Assembly: GCA_017958895.1 (NCBI GenBank)
Contig: JAGDBT010000126.1
Span: 1 to 6,701, forward strand
Source of the DNA: Alphaproteobacteria bacterium
Lineage (GTDB): Bacteria; Pseudomonadota; Alphaproteobacteria; RF32; CAG-239
Length of the DNA: 6,701 bases
Direction: 5' to 3'
The translations under genes were made by a program, and so were the position numbers. This document shows, piece after piece, positions 6,301-6,701 of this stretch (the stretch's first letter is position 1; the number at the start of each line of letters is the position of its first letter). A model generated the notes under the pieces. That model made no database searches, was not told the DNA's origin, and worked only from the letters and a program-made list of their open reading frames with translations.

Positions 6301-6701
6301 TTTCTACCATACGTTTTGCCGCTTTAATGGTTGTTGCCATTCCGTACATTTCCAATTTGGAATAAACGAACGGTTTGAATAATTCCAAAGCCATCTTCTT
6401 AGGCAAGCCGCACTGATGCATTTTTAATTCCGGACCGACGGTAATAACCGAACGACCTGAATAGTCAACACGTTTACCCAACAAGTTTTGACGGAAACGA
6501 CCTTGTTTAGCTTTGAGCATATCGGCCAAAGACTTAAGCGGACGCTTATTGGTGCCGGTAATGGCTCTGCCTCTGCGACCGTTATCAAACAAGGCATCAA
6601 CAGATTCCTGCAACATTCTCTTTTCATTGCGGATAATAATATCCGGTGCATGCAATTCCAACAATCTCTTCAAACGATTGTTACGATTGATTACACGACG
6701 A
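3341..6701 (-). CDS. rpoC: DNA-directed RNA polymerase subunit beta' (partial; 5' end off the right edge)
   Basis: The reading frame is open to the right edge: 1119 codons plus one base are visible. The first residues, RRVINRNNRLKRLLEL, match internal RpoC sequence, so the true start lies about 270 codons (by E. coli numbering) beyond the window. A TTG at 6673 is an internal Leu. Role: the catalytic clamp subunit of RNA polymerase. Seen in order: the rudder/active-site region with GKRVDYSGRSVI; the Mg-binding NADFDGD at 6116-6136; the secondary-channel region; the bridge helix around GARGSAAQMRQLAGMRGLMAKP (about 5290-5356). The zinc site cysteines are at 5102-5104, 4877-4879, 4856-4858 and 4847-4849 (CxxxxxxCxxC for the last three). 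The trigger loop (SIGEPGTQLTLRTFHIGG) is interrupted by about 185 residues of proteobacterial insertion SI3 (about 4154-4711). DITGGLPRVAELFEARRP resumes the core. It ends with an Ala/Glu-rich tail before TAA at 3341-3343. No frameshift seen. Confidence 0.98.
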   Translation of the reverse strand, partial: RRVINRNNRLKRLLELHAPDIIIRNEKRMLQESVDALFDNGRRGRAITGTNKRPLKSLADMLKAKQGRFRQNLLGKRVDYSGRSVITVGPELKMHQCGLPKKMALELFKPFVYSKLEMYGMATTIKAAKRMVEKERPEVWDILEEVIREHPVLLNRAPTLHRLGIQAYEPVLVEGKAIHLHPLACTAFNADFDGDQMAVHVPLSIEAQLEARVLMMSSNNVLSPASGKPIIVPSQDMVLGIYYLTYEADGMIGEGSIFANPEECLLALNAKTVDLHSKIKCRMEYVGDDGKFHKGIVDTTPGRIIVSDILPKKEGVPFSLVNRLVKKKQISQIIDEVYRVCGGKETCIMADAIMSLGYRYACLSGISFGKDDLIVPASKQKLIDETSAQVKEFEQQYQNGLITKGEKYNKVVDIWAACTDKVADEMMKNISKPDHGSYNSVFMMADSGARGSAAQMRQLAGMRGLMAKPSGEIIEQPIISNFKEGLTVSEYFNSTHGARKGLADTALKTANAGYLTRRLVDVGQDVVITETDCGTERGIIVRPVVDGGNVIASIGERILGRTAAEDILNPENTDEVLVEKGKLIDERDVEKVEKAGVEQVKIRSVLTCASEHGVCAACYGRDLARGTPVSIGEAVGVIAAQSIGEPGTQLTLRTFHIGGAASKSAEQSTIEVPFGGIIKLENTHYVTNSDGDLIVLSRNCDIVIEDSQGREKSRHHIPYGAKVLVKEGTEVSKGQKVAEWDPFMTPVISERAGIAQLVDLIPNVSMKENMDETTGISSKMVIDWQSGPIANAGLKPSIVLKDAKGKAVKMDNGKEVRYYLSVDAVLNVDNGDEIKVGDIIARIPRESTKTKDITGGLPRVAELFEARRPKDPAIISDVDGMVEYGKDYKAKQRITVIPEEGTPVEYLIPKGRRLVVQDGDQVKKGDLLVDGTPAPHDILRVLGVEKLAEYLVQEVQAVYRLQGVNINDKHIEVIVSQMLKKVEITAPGDTTFLLGEQVDRDVFELENEKVIAEGGNPAVADPVLLGITKASLQTKSFISAASFQETTRVLTEAAVEGKVDDLKGLKENVIVGRLIPAGTGSVLRSLRKVAAQNDKEILEMKQAAQEEAAAAAIEDAAEE
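4154..4711 (-). other. SI3-type lineage insertion inside the RpoC trigger loop
   Basis: Between the N-terminal half of the trigger loop (ending FHIGGAAS) and its C-terminal half (DITGGLPRV) lie about 185 residues with beta-rich, sandwich-barrel-like segments such as VLVKEGTEVSKGQKVAEWDP and VDNGDEIKVGDIIARIP. In E. coli the equivalent insertion (SI3) spans about 188 residues. Its presence marks the polymerase as proteobacterial-type. Boundaries are approximate. Confidence 0.7.

Noticed and set aside
6671..6673. TTG at 6673 as the start of rpoC
   Set aside because: The frame stays open upstream and the residues before it (RRVINRNNR) are conserved internal RpoC sequence, so the gene simply runs off the window.

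Overview
The window comes from a moderately AT-rich Gram-negative bacterium using the standard code. Two Mla-family proteins, a phosphoethanolamine-transferase-like N-terminus and an RNA polymerase beta-prime subunit with a large insertion in the trigger loop all point to Proteobacteria. Alphaproteobacteria is my best guess, from the mlaA-mlaC pairing without the rest of the mla operon and the Ala/Glu-rich RpoC tail. That is an inference from protein character, not a measured placement.

Layout, left to right. Positions 1-257 (minus strand) hold the first 85 codons of an EptA-type lipid A phosphoethanolamine transferase that runs off the left edge. A 156-bp T-rich divergent spacer follows, carrying a good promoter for the plus-strand genes mlaA (414-1184) and mlaC (1200-1796), a two-gene unit. 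An unrecognised 115-residue gene (1867-2214) comes next behind its own promoter-like sequence, which is built of TGCTAT repeats. Then comes a divergent gpsA-type glycerol-3-phosphate dehydrogenase (2299-3264), whose ribosome binding site favours the second of two nearby ATGs. A strong bidirectional terminator (3286-3327) separates gpsA from the convergent rpoC. rpoC fills the rest of the window on the minus strand (3341-6701) and lacks roughly its first 270 codons, which lie beyond the right edge.

Functionally, the left half has an envelope theme. The phosphoethanolamine transferase decorates lipid A, MlaA and MlaC move mislocalised phospholipid from the outer membrane back toward the inner membrane, and GpsA makes the sn-glycerol-3-phosphate backbone of phospholipids. 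The grouping is suggestive, but only mlaA-mlaC look co-transcribed. rpoC is a housekeeping gene whose operon ends here. I saw no tRNA, rRNA, CRISPR array, insertion sequence, prophage gene or riboswitch, and no clear sign of a new multi-gene system. The least explained items are the 115-residue protein and an MlaA with no lipobox.
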